A stretch of 64,000 nt of DNA from Sinorhizobium sp. RAC02 (lineage in GTDB: Bacteria; Pseudomonadota; Alphaproteobacteria; Rhizobiales; Rhizobiaceae), in assembly GCF_001713395.1 (NCBI RefSeq), contig NZ_CP016450.1, positions 3,254,501 through 3,318,500 on the forward strand, written 5' to 3'. Positions 1 through 11,898 of this stretch are shown here, in pieces. Position numbers and translations under genes: made by a program. Each line of letters opens with the position of its first letter. Position 1 is the first letter of the stretch. The notes below the pieces were generated by a model. That model was not told the origin of the DNA. It was given only the letters and a program-made list of their open reading frames with translations, and searched no databases.

Positions 1-213
1 CATGGCATGGGTAGCCGAATGACGCAGCGCGCCGACCTGCGCACTCATCAAGGGCATGTCGTTCGGGCCATGTTCGCCATCGATCAACAGCCAGTCGTAG
101 CCGCTCGTCGAGAGGATTTCCACGGCATAGGCGCTGCCGAGGGCTGCCCAGAGCCCGAGCTGGAACCGACCGTCGCGAAGCGCGGCCTTGAAGGCGTTTT
201 TGGGTGCTGACAC
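1..213 (-). CDS. HpcH/HpaI-family aldolase, N-terminal part (window edge)
   Basis: Only the first 71 residues are inside the window; the gene continues past position 1. The minus strand reads from a GTG at 213 preceded by GAGAGGAAAAATC. The translation has FKAALRDGRFQLGLW and GYDWLLIDGEHGPND, the typical start of the class II pyruvate aldolase family (HpaI, GarL, RhmA), where the IDGEH segment carries a metal-site glutamate. In HpaI the reaction releases pyruvate and succinic semialdehyde. It lies 64 bp downstream of gabD, whose product oxidises succinic semialdehyde, so the two may form one catabolic operon. Exact substrate cannot be told from this fragment. Confidence 0.85.
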   Translation of the reverse strand, partial: MSAPKNAFKAALRDGRFQLGLWAALGSAYAVEILSTSGYDWLLIDGEHGPNDMPLMSAQVGALRHSATHAM

Positions 214-277
214 GATTTTTCCTCTCAAAACAGAAACCGGCCGGGCGGTGCCGGCCGGACCTTGCTCTCGAAATGTC

Positions 278-1729
278 TCAGGCGATGCCGCCTAGGCAGA
301 CATATTTGATCTCGGTGAATTCCTCGATGCCGTAGCGCGAGCCCTCGCGGCCGAGACCGGAGAGTTTTACGCCGCCGAACGGGGCTTCCGCCGTCGAGAT
401 CAGGCCGGTATTGACGCCGACCATACCATATTCCAGGGCCTCGGCGACGCGGAACACCCGCGACAGTTCCTTGGCGTAGAAATAGGAGGCAAGGCCGAAC
501 TCCGTGTCGTTCGCCTGGGCGATGACGTCATCCTCGTCCTTGAAGCGGAAGAGCGGCGCGACGGGGCCGAAGGTTTCTTCCCGCGCAACCGCCATGTCCG
601 GCGTCACGTCGGCAATGACAGTCGCCTCGTAGAAGGTGCCGCCGAGCGCGTGGCGCTTGCCGCCCTGCAAGACCCGGCCACCCTTCTTGACCGCATCGGA
701 AACGTGCTCTTCAACCTTCTCCAGCGCTGACGTATCGATCAGCGGGCCGAGAATCACGCCCTCATCGAAGCCATTGCCGGTCTTTAGCTTGCCGACGGCG
801 GCTGCGAGCTTTTCGGAGAAGGCGTCATAGACCCCATCCTGCACATAGAGCCGGTTGGCGCAGACGCAGGTCTGGCCGTTGTTGCGGAATTTGGCGATCA
901 GCGCGCCTTCAACCGCCGCATCGAGATCGGCGTCGTCGAAGACGATGAAGGGCGCGTTGCCGCCGAGTTCGAGGCCGAGCTTCTTGATGGTCGGGGCGCA
1001 TTGCTTGTAGAGCTCGGCGCCGATCTCCGTCGAGCCGGTGAAGGTAAGCTTGCGCACGGTCGGGTTGGCGGTCATTTCCGCGCCGATCTCGCGGGCAGAG
1101 CCCGTGATGACGGAAAACAGTCCGGCGGGCAGGCCGGCGCGTTCGGCGAGGATGGCGATCGCGATCGCCGAGAACGGCGTCTGCGAAGCGGGTTTCAGCA
1201 CCATGGCGCAACCGGCGGCAAAGGCCGGGCCGGCCTTGCGGGTGATCATGGCATTGGGGAAGTTCCACGGCGTGATGGCCGCGACGACGCCGATCGGCTG
1301 CTTCATCACCAGAAGGCGCTTGTCCTTCTGGTGGCCGGGAATGATATCGCCATAGAGACGGCGTGCCTCCTCCGCAAACCATTCGACGAAGCTTGCGCCA
1401 TAGACGATTTCGCCGGTGGCTTCGGCGAGCGGCTTGCCCTGCTCCATGGTCAGGATGCGGCCGAGATCGTCCTTGTTGTCGATCATCAACTGGAACCACT
1501 TGCGCAGCACGCCCGAGCGCTCCTTGGCGGTGCGGGCGGCCCAGCCCTTCTGGGCCCTTGCTGCCGCATCGATCGCTTCCTTGGTCTCCTTGGCGCCGAG
1601 CTTCGGAACATAGCCGACCAGCTCACCCGTCGCAGGGTTCTTCACGGCAATGCCGCTCGAATCCGCGTCGATCCAGCGTGTGCCGACAAGGGCTGCCTGG
1701 CGCAGCAGGCTCGGGTCTTTCAGGCTCAT
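278..1729 (-). CDS. gabD: NAD(P)-dependent succinate-semialdehyde dehydrogenase
   Basis: A 483-residue aldehyde dehydrogenase of full family length. It has the ITPWNFP nucleotide-site motif near residue 140, the LELGGNAPFIV segment carrying the general-base glutamate near 254, and NNGQTCVCANR with the catalytic cysteine at residue 288. These fit the GabD branch (class I succinate-semialdehyde dehydrogenase), which makes succinate from GABA-derived or aromatic-catabolism-derived succinic semialdehyde in the cytoplasm. The start at 1729 has GGAGATATCCG just upstream. It precedes the HpaI-like aldolase on the same strand. Glutarate semialdehyde dehydrogenase is a close alternative. Confidence 0.9.
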   Translation of the reverse strand: MSLKDPSLLRQAALVGTRWIDADSSGIAVKNPATGELVGYVPKLGAKETKEAIDAAARAQKGWAARTAKERSGVLRKWFQLMIDNKDDLGRILTMEQGKPLAEATGEIVYGASFVEWFAEEARRLYGDIIPGHQKDKRLLVMKQPIGVVAAITPWNFPNAMITRKAGPAFAAGCAMVLKPASQTPFSAIAIAILAERAGLPAGLFSVITGSAREIGAEMTANPTVRKLTFTGSTEIGAELYKQCAPTIKKLGLELGGNAPFIVFDDADLDAAVEGALIAKFRNNGQTCVCANRLYVQDGVYDAFSEKLAAAVGKLKTGNGFDEGVILGPLIDTSALEKVEEHVSDAVKKGGRVLQGGKRHALGGTFYEATVIADVTPDMAVAREETFGPVAPLFRFKDEDDVIAQANDTEFGLASYFYAKELSRVFRVAEALEYGMVGVNTGLISTAEAPFGGVKLSGLGREGSRYGIEEFTEIKYVCLGGIA

Positions 1730-1889
1730 CGGATATCTCCCATTTCGCGATGCCGTTTCTCATGTGTCGCAAGGGTTATATTGCCTTCGCACCCCCTTCG
1801 ACAATGCGACAGACATGCGATTTTACCGCTTGCGGCAGCCGGTGGCGGGGCTAAGGTCGGGGCGCAATTTCTGACATTCGAGGCTTGTT

Positions 1890-2483
1890 ATGACCCATCC
1901 CACCGGCCGCATCGCGGACCACACGATTGCCCCCCTCTTCCTCGACCGCTGGTCGCCCCGCGCCTTTACCGGCGAAGCGATGCCGCAGGCGACGCTGCTC
2001 TCGCTCTTCGAGGCAGCCCGCTGGGCGCCGTCGGCCGCCAACGGCCAGCCGTGGCGCTTCGTCTACGGCCATCGCGGCACCGAGGCCTTCGAGACGATCT
2101 ACAACACGCTGGACGAGGGTAACCGCCGCTGGGCGGACAAAGCCTCCGTGCTCGCCGTGATCATCTCGCAGACCCACCGGAAGAATGCCGACGGCGAGAT
2201 GCGTCCCGCCTATACCCATGCCTTCGATACGGGCGCCGCCTGGGCCTATCTCGCCCTTGAGGCGACGCGCGCCGGCTACCACGCGCACGGCATGGGCGGC
2301 ATCGACCGGGAAAAGGCCATGCAGGTTCTCGGCGTTCCGGAGGGGTTTCGCGTAGAGGCGGGACTGGCAATCGGCAAGATCGCGCCGAAGGAGACGCTGC
2401 CGGAGGATCTTATGAAACGCGAGGTGCCGAGCACGCGCAAGCCGGTGGCGGAGTTCATCTCCGAAGGGACATTCACCGCCTGA
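1890..2483 (+). CDS. Nitroreductase family protein
   Basis: A 197-residue FMN-dependent nitroreductase-fold protein. The segment WSPRAFTGEAMP and the following EAARWAPSAANGQPW match the FMN-binding start of the family, and EAGLAIGKIAPKE sits near the C terminus where the family usually has a similar glycine-containing strand. Such enzymes reduce nitro groups, quinones or flavins with NAD(P)H; the physiological substrate is unknown. The start ATG at 1890 has GAGG six bases upstream. It is a single gene, convergent with gyrB, with a shared hairpin terminator between them. Confidence 0.85.
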   Translation: MTHPTGRIADHTIAPLFLDRWSPRAFTGEAMPQATLLSLFEAARWAPSAANGQPWRFVYGHRGTEAFETIYNTLDEGNRRWADKASVLAVIISQTHRKNADGEMRPAYTHAFDTGAAWAYLALEATRAGYHAHGMGGIDREKAMQVLGVPEGFRVEAGLAIGKIAPKETLPEDLMKREVPSTRKPVAEFISEGTFTA

Positions 2484-2494
2484 CCCTCGAACTG

Positions 2495-2521
2495 AAAGAG
2501 CCGCCTTTCGGCGGCTCTTTT
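2495..2521. terminator. Bidirectional hairpin terminator, nitroreductase/gyrB
   Basis: An 11-bp perfect stem (AAAGAGCCGCC / GGCGGCTCTTT) with a TTTC loop, flanked by an A-run and a T-run, sits between two convergent genes and can stop transcription from both sides. Confidence 0.85.
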
Positions 2522-2525
2522 CGGA

Positions 2526-5468
<2,943 letters not shown>

Positions 5469-5472
<4 letters not shown>

Positions 5473-6035
5473 GGCTTTTCCCCCGGCTGGCGGGCGAGCC
5501 GCACATAGAGCGCACCCTCCCCGCCATGGTTGCGCGCTGCCGCCTCGTAGGACGAGATCAGCGGCCGGAATTCCGGCAGTGAAAACCACAGCGGCACCGC
5601 CCGCTTCAGCGCACCGTCACTGCCAAGCGAGGTGCCCTTGCCAGTGATGACCAGCACATGCCGCAGGCCCCGCGCATGCGCCTTGATGAGGAAGCCGAGC
5701 AGGAAACCGTGCGCCTCGCTCTGGATCATGCCATGCAGGTCGATGCGCGCTTCCAGCGCCAGGCGCCCCTTGGCGATCTTGCGCTTCACCGGCCGTTCCA
5801 GCGGGTGGTGGCGGGTTTCCTTGCCGCGAGCGGCGGTGAGGGCAATGCCTTCGGCGGCCGGCTTGTCGGCCTTCGCCTTTTTCGTCTCCGGTGCTTTCTG
5901 CTCCTCGACCTTTTCCGCGAAGACGGCTTCGAACTCCGTCAGGGCATCGAGCTTGCCCGGCATTGCACGCGTGCTGCGCGCCACCTTGCCCCAGAGAATG
6001 CGGTCCTCGCTCGAGAGCGTCTTATCCTTCGGCAT
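5469..6035 (-). CDS. Smr-domain protein
   Basis: A 188-residue protein. The N-terminal half is charged and low in complexity (KAPETKKAKADKPAAEG). The C-terminal half is a Smr (small MutS-related) domain with ARIDLHGM at about residues 98-105, VLVITGKG and EGALYVRL, matching the domain's DLHG and TGKG/HGKG motifs. Smr domains are nucleases acting on branched DNA, or on mRNA at collided ribosomes. The start at 6035 (MPKDKTLSSED) lies inside the end of mltA, with which it overlaps by 14 bp; an in-frame extension to 6164 lies wholly within mltA and is not supported. Its stop overlaps the XRE start. Confidence 0.88.
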
Positions 6036-7137
6036 CGAGGTATCGCCCCGCAGCCGCCTTGGGGATGAGGATATGGAAGGTCGCCGCATTGCGCACGTGC
6101 CCCGCCAGCGCACCCGCCGCATCCCCCGACCCAGTAAAAATATCGCCGCGCGCCGGGCCGACAATGGCCGTTCCCGTATCGAGCGCCAGCATCAGGCGCC
6201 GGAACGGTTTTCCCTCATCCATGTGGGTGAGGCTGTCGCTGGAGATGAAGAACGGCAGGCCGAAGGTGTGGATCATCCGGTCGACAGCGAGCGCGCGGCC
6301 AGCGACCAGCGGCACCTTGGCGGCGGCGATCGGCCCGAGCGAATCATCGGTTACCACCGCTTCCTTGAAGAAGATGAAGGAGCGGTTGTGCCAGAGCACG
6401 TCGTCCACCTCGGCCTCATGACGGCCAAGCCAGTCGCGAATCGAGGCCATGGAGACGGTGGCCGCATCGATCTCGCCGCGATCGATCAGGAGCTTGCCGA
6501 TCGGCGAGAACGGGTGGCCGCTTTTGGCGACGTAGGTGATGCGCTTGACGGAACCGTCCGGATAGACAAGCCGCGCCGCGCCCTGCACATGGGCGAAGAA
6601 CACATCCACCTTCGAGCGGGCATAGGCGATTTCCAGCCCGCGGCCCGCAAGGTAGCCGCGTTCGATCGTGCCGCGATCCGGATGTTCGACGATCCCGCCA
6701 TCCTTCAATTGGCCGAATGCAAAACCCGGCGCGAAACCGGCCGGGCGATTGCTGTCGTCGATATCGACAAGGTCATCCGGCCGGGAATAGAAGGGATAGC
6801 GATATTCGGCATCGGGCTCCGCCCGCACCGCCACCTCGGGCTCGTAGAAGGCGGTGACGAAACCGGAGGAGCCATCCGCCTTGTCGATCAGGAACGGCAC
6901 GCAGTGCGTCTCGAAAAACGCCCGTACCACCGCGGCACCTTGCGGCTTCTCGTCAGCGGCGGCATCCAGCAAGGTCAAAAGCTCGCCGGCGGTGATGCCA
7001 AGCGAGCCTGTCTTGTAGGGCTTTATCGTGCGGATGTGGGCGCGACAGCGATCCATCGCCGCCAGCAGCGGCGTTGGATCATCGTCGTCCCAGCCGGGAA
7101 GCGCGGAAAACCGGGCCGGTACCAGGCGGTAGTCCAT
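6022..7137 (-). CDS. mltA: MltA-family lytic murein transglycosylase
   Basis: A 371-residue protein with the MltA domain (about residues 95-265; GFVTAFYEPEV near its start) and a C-terminal 3D domain ending in ALDTGTAIVGPARGDIF, where conserved aspartates sit. The family cleaves the MurNAc-GlcNAc bond of peptidoglycan to give 1,6-anhydromuropeptides. It directly follows the timA-like gene (13 bp gap) and overlaps the Smr gene. Oddity: the N terminus (MDYRLVPARFSALPGW) has no visible signal peptide or lipobox, although the family acts in the periplasm; either export uses another route or the true start is elsewhere. Confidence 0.88.
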   Translation of the reverse strand: MDYRLVPARFSALPGWDDDDPTPLLAAMDRCRAHIRTIKPYKTGSLGITAGELLTLLDAAADEKPQGAAVVRAFFETHCVPFLIDKADGSSGFVTAFYEPEVAVRAEPDAEYRYPFYSRPDDLVDIDDSNRPAGFAPGFAFGQLKDGGIVEHPDRGTIERGYLAGRGLEIAYARSKVDVFFAHVQGAARLVYPDGSVKRITYVAKSGHPFSPIGKLLIDRGEIDAATVSMASIRDWLGRHEAEVDDVLWHNRSFIFFKEAVVTDDSLGPIAAAKVPLVAGRALAVDRMIHTFGLPFFISSDSLTHMDEGKPFRRLMLALDTGTAIVGPARGDIFTGSGDAAGALAGHVRNAATFHILIPKAAAGRYLDAEG

Positions 7138-7150
7138 GATAGGGCCTCGC

Positions 7151-7855
7151 TCAGCCTTCCGATTCGGTGGCGATCAGCTTCCAGTTCGGATCGCGCGAAC
7201 GGATGTCGCGGGCAAAGGTCCACAGATCGTTGACTTCCGCTACCGTCTCCGCGTCGCCTTCGACCAGCGCACCGGCCTTGTCATAGGTGGCGGAGATCAG
7301 CTGGCTGATGATGCGCAGCGTCACGTTCACTTCGCTGTCCTTGACCTCTGCACCGACGATATCGGCCTTCTCGATGCCGACGAAGCTGGAGCGAACGACC
7401 TCGCCCTTGCTTTCGCGTTCGGAAATCGCAGCATCGAAGCCTTCGTAGACTTCGCGCGACAGAAGGTTGCTCAGCGTCTTGCGGTCTCCATCGGCAAAAG
7501 CCACGACGACCATTTCGTAGGCCATGCGCGCGCCGTTGACGAATTCCTTCGGGTTGAAGGACGGATCGACCTTGATGACGCTGCGCAAGGATTCGTTGAG
7601 CGGCGTGCCGGGGGCTGCGAAGCTATCGACGGAGGCATAAGGATTTTCCTCCTCATCGGTACCATCGCGCTTCGGCAGCGTGACCACTTTGCCACGATCA
7701 GCCGAATCAGCCTCACCAACGCTCTCGCGTTTGGAATAGGGATCGAAGGGCGGGCGTTCGCTGCCGGTGCGACGGCCAAGCACGCTGCGCAATTGCAGGA
7801 AGATGACCACCGCAGCCACAAGGAAGAAAATCGTTACAAAGTCGAATGAGCCCAT
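7151..7855 (-). CDS. Tim44-domain membrane-anchored protein (TimA-like)
   Basis: A 234-residue protein with one N-terminal membrane segment (FDFVTIFFLVAAVVIFLQLRSVLG), a polar linker rich in acidic residues, then a Tim44/Tim44-like domain from about residue 90 (FNPKEFVNGARMAYEMVVVAFADGDRKTL to the WTFARDIRSRDPNWKLIATE end). Alphaproteobacterial homologues are ancestral relatives of the mitochondrial import motor subunit Tim44; their bacterial function is poorly known, with a membrane-protein role suspected. It is the first gene of the run leading to mltA and is divergent from fxsA, with 154 bp between. Confidence 0.88.
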   Translation of the reverse strand: MGSFDFVTIFFLVAAVVIFLQLRSVLGRRTGSERPPFDPYSKRESVGEADSADRGKVVTLPKRDGTDEEENPYASVDSFAAPGTPLNESLRSVIKVDPSFNPKEFVNGARMAYEMVVVAFADGDRKTLSNLLSREVYEGFDAAISERESKGEVVRSSFVGIEKADIVGAEVKDSEVNVTLRIISQLISATYDKAGALVEGDAETVAEVNDLWTFARDIRSRDPNWKLIATESEG

Positions 7856-8009
7856 TATCGATCCGAAACCGGTTCCTGTTTTTCTTTTCTATCCCCATAT
7901 AGTCCGCAAAGCCTGATCATTCAAATGGCGATGACGTGAATGCGACCAAGACGCGCGGAATAGGTGTCGGCAGTATCGATCTGAGCGAATCTATGCGACA
8001 GTTGCCGCC

Positions 8010-8468
8010 ATGCTAAGACGTCTTGTTCCTCTCTTCATTCTTTTGCTGCCGCTGGCGGAAATCGCCTGTTTCATTGTTGTCGGGCGGCGCATCGGCCTGT
8101 TTCCGACACTGTCGCTCGTCGTGCTTTCGGCCGTTGCCGGCATTGTCCTGATGCGCGTCCAGGGTTTTGGCGTGCTCAACCGGTTGCGCCAGTCGGGCCA
8201 GGCGGGGCGCACACCCGGCAAGGAGCTGCTCGACGCGGCGATGATCCTCATTGCCGGCATCCTGCTGCTCATTCCGGGTTTCCTCACGGATATCCTCGGT
8301 CTCGCGCTTTTTCTTCCGCCGGTCCGCAGCTTTCTCTGGAACCGGCTGATGCGCAACGTGGTTGTGGTCGATATCGGCGGCGCGCGGCCGGACAATCGGC
8401 CAAGAACCGACCCGCAGCGCACCATCGATCTCGACGACGGCGACTTCAGTCGCGACGACCGGCCCTGA
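8010..8468 (+). CDS. fxsA: FxsA family membrane protein
   Basis: A 152-residue protein with hydrophobic segments at about residues 3-22, 28-47 and 75-100, and the family pattern PLAEIACFIVVGRRIGLFPTL followed by LIPGFLTDILGLALFLPPVR. FxsA in E. coli influences F-exclusion of phage T7 when overproduced; the normal role is unknown. The C-terminal tail is polar and acidic. It precedes secB by 74 bp on the same strand; a GC-rich hairpin at 8469-8495 without a T-run lies between. Confidence 0.88.
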   Translation: MLRRLVPLFILLLPLAEIACFIVVGRRIGLFPTLSLVVLSAVAGIVLMRVQGFGVLNRLRQSGQAGRTPGKELLDAAMILIAGILLLIPGFLTDILGLALFLPPVRSFLWNRLMRNVVVVDIGGARPDNRPRTDPQRTIDLDDGDFSRDDRP

Positions 8469-8542
8469 GGCCCCGAGGGTTGTAAGCCCGGGGCCGAAAT
8501 GATAGATGGCCTGACTTTCTTAAGTCCCCGAGGATCGTTTCC

Positions 8543-9019
8543 ATGACCGACGCAGTGTCCGACAATTCCGCCGCGAGCCCTTCGCTCAACATCCTGGCGC
8601 AGTATGTGAAGGATTTCTCCTTCGAAAACCCGGGCGCACCGCGGTCGCTGCAGGCCCGTGACAAGGCGCCGGCGATCAACATCAGCGTCAACGTCAACGC
8701 CAACCCGCTTTCGGAAACGGACTTCGACGTCATCCTGTCGCTGAACGCCGAAGCCAAGGACGGCGACAAGATGCTGTTCAACGCCGAGCTCGCTTATGGC
8801 GGCGTCTTCCGCGTCACGGGTTTCCCGCAGGAGCACATGCTGCCGGTTCTCTTCATCGAGTGCCCGCGCCTGCTCTTCCCCTTCGCGCGCCAGATCATTT
8901 CCGACGCCACCCGCAACGGTGGCTTCCCGCCGCTGATGATCGACCCGATCGATTTTGCCCAGATGTTCAGCCAGCGCATGGCCGAAGAGCAGGTCAAGGC
9001 CAAGGTTCAGGCCAACTAA
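8543..9019 (+). CDS. secB: Protein-export chaperone SecB
   Basis: A 158-residue tetrameric export chaperone of normal length. Matches include [16 protein letters not shown] near the N terminus, the [10 protein letters not shown] strand, and [34 protein letters not shown], the hallmark of the family. SecB keeps precursors unfolded in the cytoplasm and delivers them to SecA. The start at 8543 is preceded by CCCGAGGATCG. A strong terminator follows at 9043. Confidence 0.95.
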   Translation: MTDAVSDNSAASPSLNILAQYVKDFSFENPGAPRSLQARDKAPAINISVNVNANPLSETDFDVILSLNAEAKDGDKMLFNAELAYGGVFRVTGFPQEHMLPVLFIECPRLLFPFARQIISDATRNGGFPPLMIDPIDFAQMFSQRMAEEQVKAKVQAN

Positions 9020-9042
9020 GCCGACCAGGACTTTCCAAACAC

Positions 9043-9078
9043 AACGCCCGGCCACTTGGTGACCGGGCGTTTTCTTTT
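9043..9078 (+). terminator. Terminator after secB
   Basis: Stem AACGCCCGG / CCGGGCGTT with an 11-base loop, followed by TTCTTTT. The minus-strand gene dnaQ ends just to the right. Confidence 0.8.
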
Positions 9079-9102
9079 GCGTACCGATAGCCGAAGCCGG
9101 AT

Positions 9103-9807
9103 TCAGGCGTCGTATTTCGCCCAGATCGCTTTTCCGCCCATCGTTCCAACCATGGCGGCATGGGCGGCCTGCTCTTCCTCGGTGAGACGGGGTGCCAGGG
9201 GTTTCGGGCGCGCGCCAAGTTGCAGGGCGACCTCATCCTCGGCCTCGACCAGAGTCCTGCGGCCCATTTCGGCCGTGCCGAGACCGAGTGCCGCCTGCCG
9301 GCCACCGAGCATCTCGATATAGACCTCGGCGAGCAGTTCGGAGTCGAGCAGCGCGCCGTGCTGCGTGCGGTGCGAATTGTCGATGCCGTAGCGCCGGCAG
9401 AGCGCATCGAGCGAGTTCGGCCCCATCGGATGTTTCCGGCGCGCCAGCGCCAGCGTATCCGTTACCCGTTCCTGCAGGATCGGCGGCCGGCCGAGCCGAT
9501 CCAGCTCGGCATTGATGAAGCCCATGTCGAAGTTGGCGTTATGCGCGACCCAACGGGCTTCGCCGAAGAAGTCGAGGATTTTTTCAACCACCTCGCCGAA
9601 GGAGGGTTTGTCCTTCAGCGATTCGTCGGTGATGCCATGCACGGCAAGCGCATCGGGGTGGACCTTGCGGTCGCCGGGATTGATATAGAGATGGAGCGTA
9701 CGGCCGGTGGGGAAATGGTTTTCCAACTCCACGCCGCCGATCTCGATGACGCGGTCGAGCTTGTTGTCGAGGCCGGTCGTTTCCGTATCGAAGATGATCT
9801 CGCGCAT
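9103..9807 (-). CDS. dnaQ: DNA polymerase III epsilon subunit (3'-5' exonuclease)
   Basis: A 234-residue DEDD exonuclease. Exo I is MREIIFDTETTGLD with the first Asp-x-Glu pair; Exo II is VAHNANFDMGFINAEL; Exo III is HRTQHGALLDSELLAEVY. This is the proofreading subunit of the replicative polymerase. The C terminus contains the EEQAAHAAMVG region, which in the family helps bind the alpha subunit. It follows coaE on the minus strand with a 16-bp gap, and the run points away from the predicted origin. Confidence 0.93.
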   Translation of the reverse strand: MREIIFDTETTGLDNKLDRVIEIGGVELENHFPTGRTLHLYINPGDRKVHPDALAVHGITDESLKDKPSFGEVVEKILDFFGEARWVAHNANFDMGFINAELDRLGRPPILQERVTDTLALARRKHPMGPNSLDALCRRYGIDNSHRTQHGALLDSELLAEVYIEMLGGRQAALGLGTAEMGRRTLVEAEDEVALQLGARPKPLAPRLTEEEQAAHAAMVGTMGGKAIWAKYDA

Positions 9808-9823
9808 CAGTCCTGCCGTCCCT

Positions 9824-10420
9824 TCAAGCTATGGATTTGCCTTGACGCAATTCCAGCAAAACCTCTTCCACCTGTTTGCGTGCCGCTTCAAGCCCCCGGT
9901 CCGTATCGATGAGGAAATCGGCCCGCCGGCGCTTTTCAGCATCCGGCATCTGGCGCGACAGGATCAGCTCGAATTTTTCCGCCGTCATGCCGGGGCGGGC
10001 AAGCACCCGCTGCCGTTGCGTCTCGGGATCACAGGTGACGACGACCACCTTGTCCACCCGCTTCTCGCCGCCCGTTTCATAGAGCAGTGGAATATCGAGC
10101 AGAACGAGCGCCGACCCGTTCCGGCGCGCCGCATCGAGAAAGGCGTTTTCCCGCGCCCGCACCAGGGGGTGGATGATGGCCTCCAGTTCGCGAAAACGCT
10201 CGGGCGCCTGCGCCAGAACTGCCGACAGCGCTTTCCGGTCGATGGCGCCATCTTTCAGCGCCTCGGGAAATCGCTCGGCCACCGGCGCCACGGCTTCCTT
10301 GTGATACAGGTCGTGAACCGTTGCATCGGCATCGTGCACCGGCACGCCCAGATCCGAAAACATCTGCGCGGTCGTCGACTTGCCTGTCCCGATCGATCCC
10401 GTAAGGCCGAGCACGATCAT
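9824..10420 (-). CDS. coaE: Dephospho-CoA kinase
   Basis: A 198-residue P-loop kinase catalysing the last step of coenzyme A synthesis. Walker A is [13 protein letters not shown] at about residues 5-17; [14 protein letters not shown] and [22 protein letters not shown] are family motifs. The ATG at 10420 shares its first base with the aroE stop (TGATG), indicating translational coupling. An in-frame extension to 10492 lies within aroE and gives a non-CoaE N terminus, so it was rejected. Confidence 0.93.
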   Translation of the reverse strand: MIVLGLTGSIGTGKSTTAQMFSDLGVPVHDADATVHDLYHKEAVAPVAERFPEALKDGAIDRKALSAVLAQAPERFRELEAIIHPLVRARENAFLDAARRNGSALVLLDIPLLYETGGEKRVDKVVVVTCDPETQRQRVLARPGMTAEKFELILSRQMPDAEKRRRADFLIDTDRGLEAARKQVEEVLLELRQGKSIA

Positions 10421-11277
10421 CAATGGGCCTCCATATCCGCAAGGATCCGGCGACGCAGTTCCGCATCGACGGTCGGTCGTTGACCAAACCACTTTTCGAA
10501 ACCGGGTGCCGCCTGGTGCAACAGCATGCCGAGGCCATCCACTGTGGCAAACCCCTGCGCCTTTGCCTGGCTGAGGATGGGCGTGATCAAGGGCACATAA
10601 ACGATGTCCGTCACCACCGCGCCGTGAGCCAGCGGCGAGAAATCGAAATTCGGCGCCGGCTCGCCATCCATGCCAAGCGACGTCGTGTTGACGAAAAGCC
10701 CCGCCGCTTTCGACACCTCCGACAAGGCCGCCATGTCATGCGCGTGGACCTTTGCCCCGAAACGGTCAGCCAGTTCCTGCGCCCGCGCGACGGTGCGGTT
10801 CACCACATGGATTTCAGCGACACCACGATCGCGCACGGCCTGTATGATCGCCCGGCTTGCCCCTCCTGCCCCGAGAATAACGGCACGATCGGTCTTGTCC
10901 CAACCGGGTGCAACAGCATCGAGATTGGCCAGAAAGCCAAAGCCGTCCGTGTTCGTTGCGTGAAGCGCACCGTCCTCCAGCCAGAGCGTGTTCGAGGCTC
11001 CGAGTTCCTCGCTCAGGGCATCCGGCCTGTCGGCCAGTGCAAAGGCTGTCTCCTTGTGCGGAATGGTGACATTGCCACCGGTGAAGCCGGATTCACCACT
11101 CTGCAGCCTAGAAATGAAGCCGGCGAAATCCTGCGGCGAAATCTCTTGGCGTGTGTAGGAACCAGCAATCCCCAGGGTTTCCAGCCAATAGCCGTGAATG
11201 AGCGGCGAGCGCGAATGTTTGACCGGGTAGCCCGTCACGAAGGCATGGCGGGCGATTGTTTCACGTGAATCATGCAT
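10420..11277 (-). CDS. aroE: Shikimate dehydrogenase
   Basis: A 285-residue NADPH enzyme of the aromatic amino acid pathway (3-dehydroshikimate to shikimate). Substrate-site motif [16 protein letters not shown] is near the start, [10 protein letters not shown] carries the catalytic lysine, and GAGGASRAI is the nucleotide-binding loop. The start at 11277 lies inside the end of maf; one further in-frame ATG exists at 11286. The first codons include a parS sequence (11257-11272), so residues SRET are dictated partly by a ParB site. Confidence 0.93.
   Translation of the reverse strand: MHDSRETIARHAFVTGYPVKHSRSPLIHGYWLETLGIAGSYTRQEISPQDFAGFISRLQSGESGFTGGNVTIPHKETAFALADRPDALSEELGASNTLWLEDGALHATNTDGFGFLANLDAVAPGWDKTDRAVILGAGGASRAIIQAVRDRGVAEIHVVNRTVARAQELADRFGAKVHAHDMAALSEVSKAAGLFVNTTSLGMDGEPAPNFDFSPLAHGAVVTDIVYVPLITPILSQAKAQGFATVDGLGMLLHQAAPGFEKWFGQRPTVDAELRRRILADMEAH
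11257..11272. other. parS (ParB-binding site), variant
   Basis: TGTTTCACGTGAATCA, differing by one base from the alphaproteobacterial parS consensus TGTTTCACGTGAAACA. The change creates a GANTC site (11267-11271). It covers the maf stop codon and the start region of aroE. Confidence 0.85.
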
Positions 11278-11869
11278 CGATGGCACCGAGATCGCGAAGT
11301 TTAGCCAGCAACGGAAGCAGTGGCAGGCCGAGGATGGTAAAGTAGTCGCCGTCGATCCGCTCGAAGAGTTGGACCCCTTCCCCTTCCAACTGATAAGCGC
11401 CGACGCTCGCCAGCACGCGCGTGCCCACCCGGGCGAGATGACGGTCGATGAAGGTTTCGGACAGCGGCCGCATCGTCAGGTTCGCAATCGAAACGTCGCT
11501 CCAGAGCGTTTCCCCATCCCGCACAAGCGCAATGCCGCAGTTCAGCGAATGGGTTTTCCCGGACATCGCCGTCAGGTGCGACTTCGCCTCCGCCATATCC
11601 GCCGGCTTGTGAAACACACGGCCGTCAAGTGAAAGCGTCTGGTCCGAGCCGATTACCAGCGCACCCGGATTGCGCCGGGCAACGTCCCGCGCCTTCTCGA
11701 TCGCCAGCGCCTCGGCGATCGCCTGCGGCGTCGGATTGTGCGCGGCAAGGGCGGCCTCCGCGGCACGCTCATCAATCTCGGCCGCCTGCGTTTCAAAGGT
11801 CAGGCCGGCATTTTCCATGAGCATACGGCGAAAGAGGCTTTGCGAAGCCAGGATCAGGGGCACCGTCAT
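11270..11869 (-). CDS. Maf-family nucleotide pyrophosphatase
   Basis: A 199-residue Maf/YceF-type enzyme. [19 protein letters not shown] is the family's N-terminal S-x-S-x-R-like motif, [13 protein letters not shown] holds the metal-binding aspartate, and [27 protein letters not shown] is the C-terminal signature. Members hydrolyse non-canonical or excess nucleoside triphosphates; this form is closer to YceF than YhdE, judged by eye. It follows ppsR by 29 bp and overlaps aroE. Confidence 0.9.
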   Translation of the reverse strand: MTVPLILASQSLFRRMLMENAGLTFETQAAEIDERAAEAALAAHNPTPQAIAEALAIEKARDVARRNPGALVIGSDQTLSLDGRVFHKPADMAEAKSHLTAMSGKTHSLNCGIALVRDGETLWSDVSIANLTMRPLSETFIDRHLARVGTRVLASVGAYQLEGEGVQLFERIDGDYFTILGLPLLPLLAKLRDLGAIDA

Positions 11870-11898
11870 CCAGATATCTCCGTGGGTCTTTCCCCGCG

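Noticed and set aside
8469..8495. GC-rich hairpin between fxsA and secB as a terminator
   Set aside because: The stem is plausible but no T-run follows, and the two genes are probably co-transcribed, so it is not listed as a terminator.
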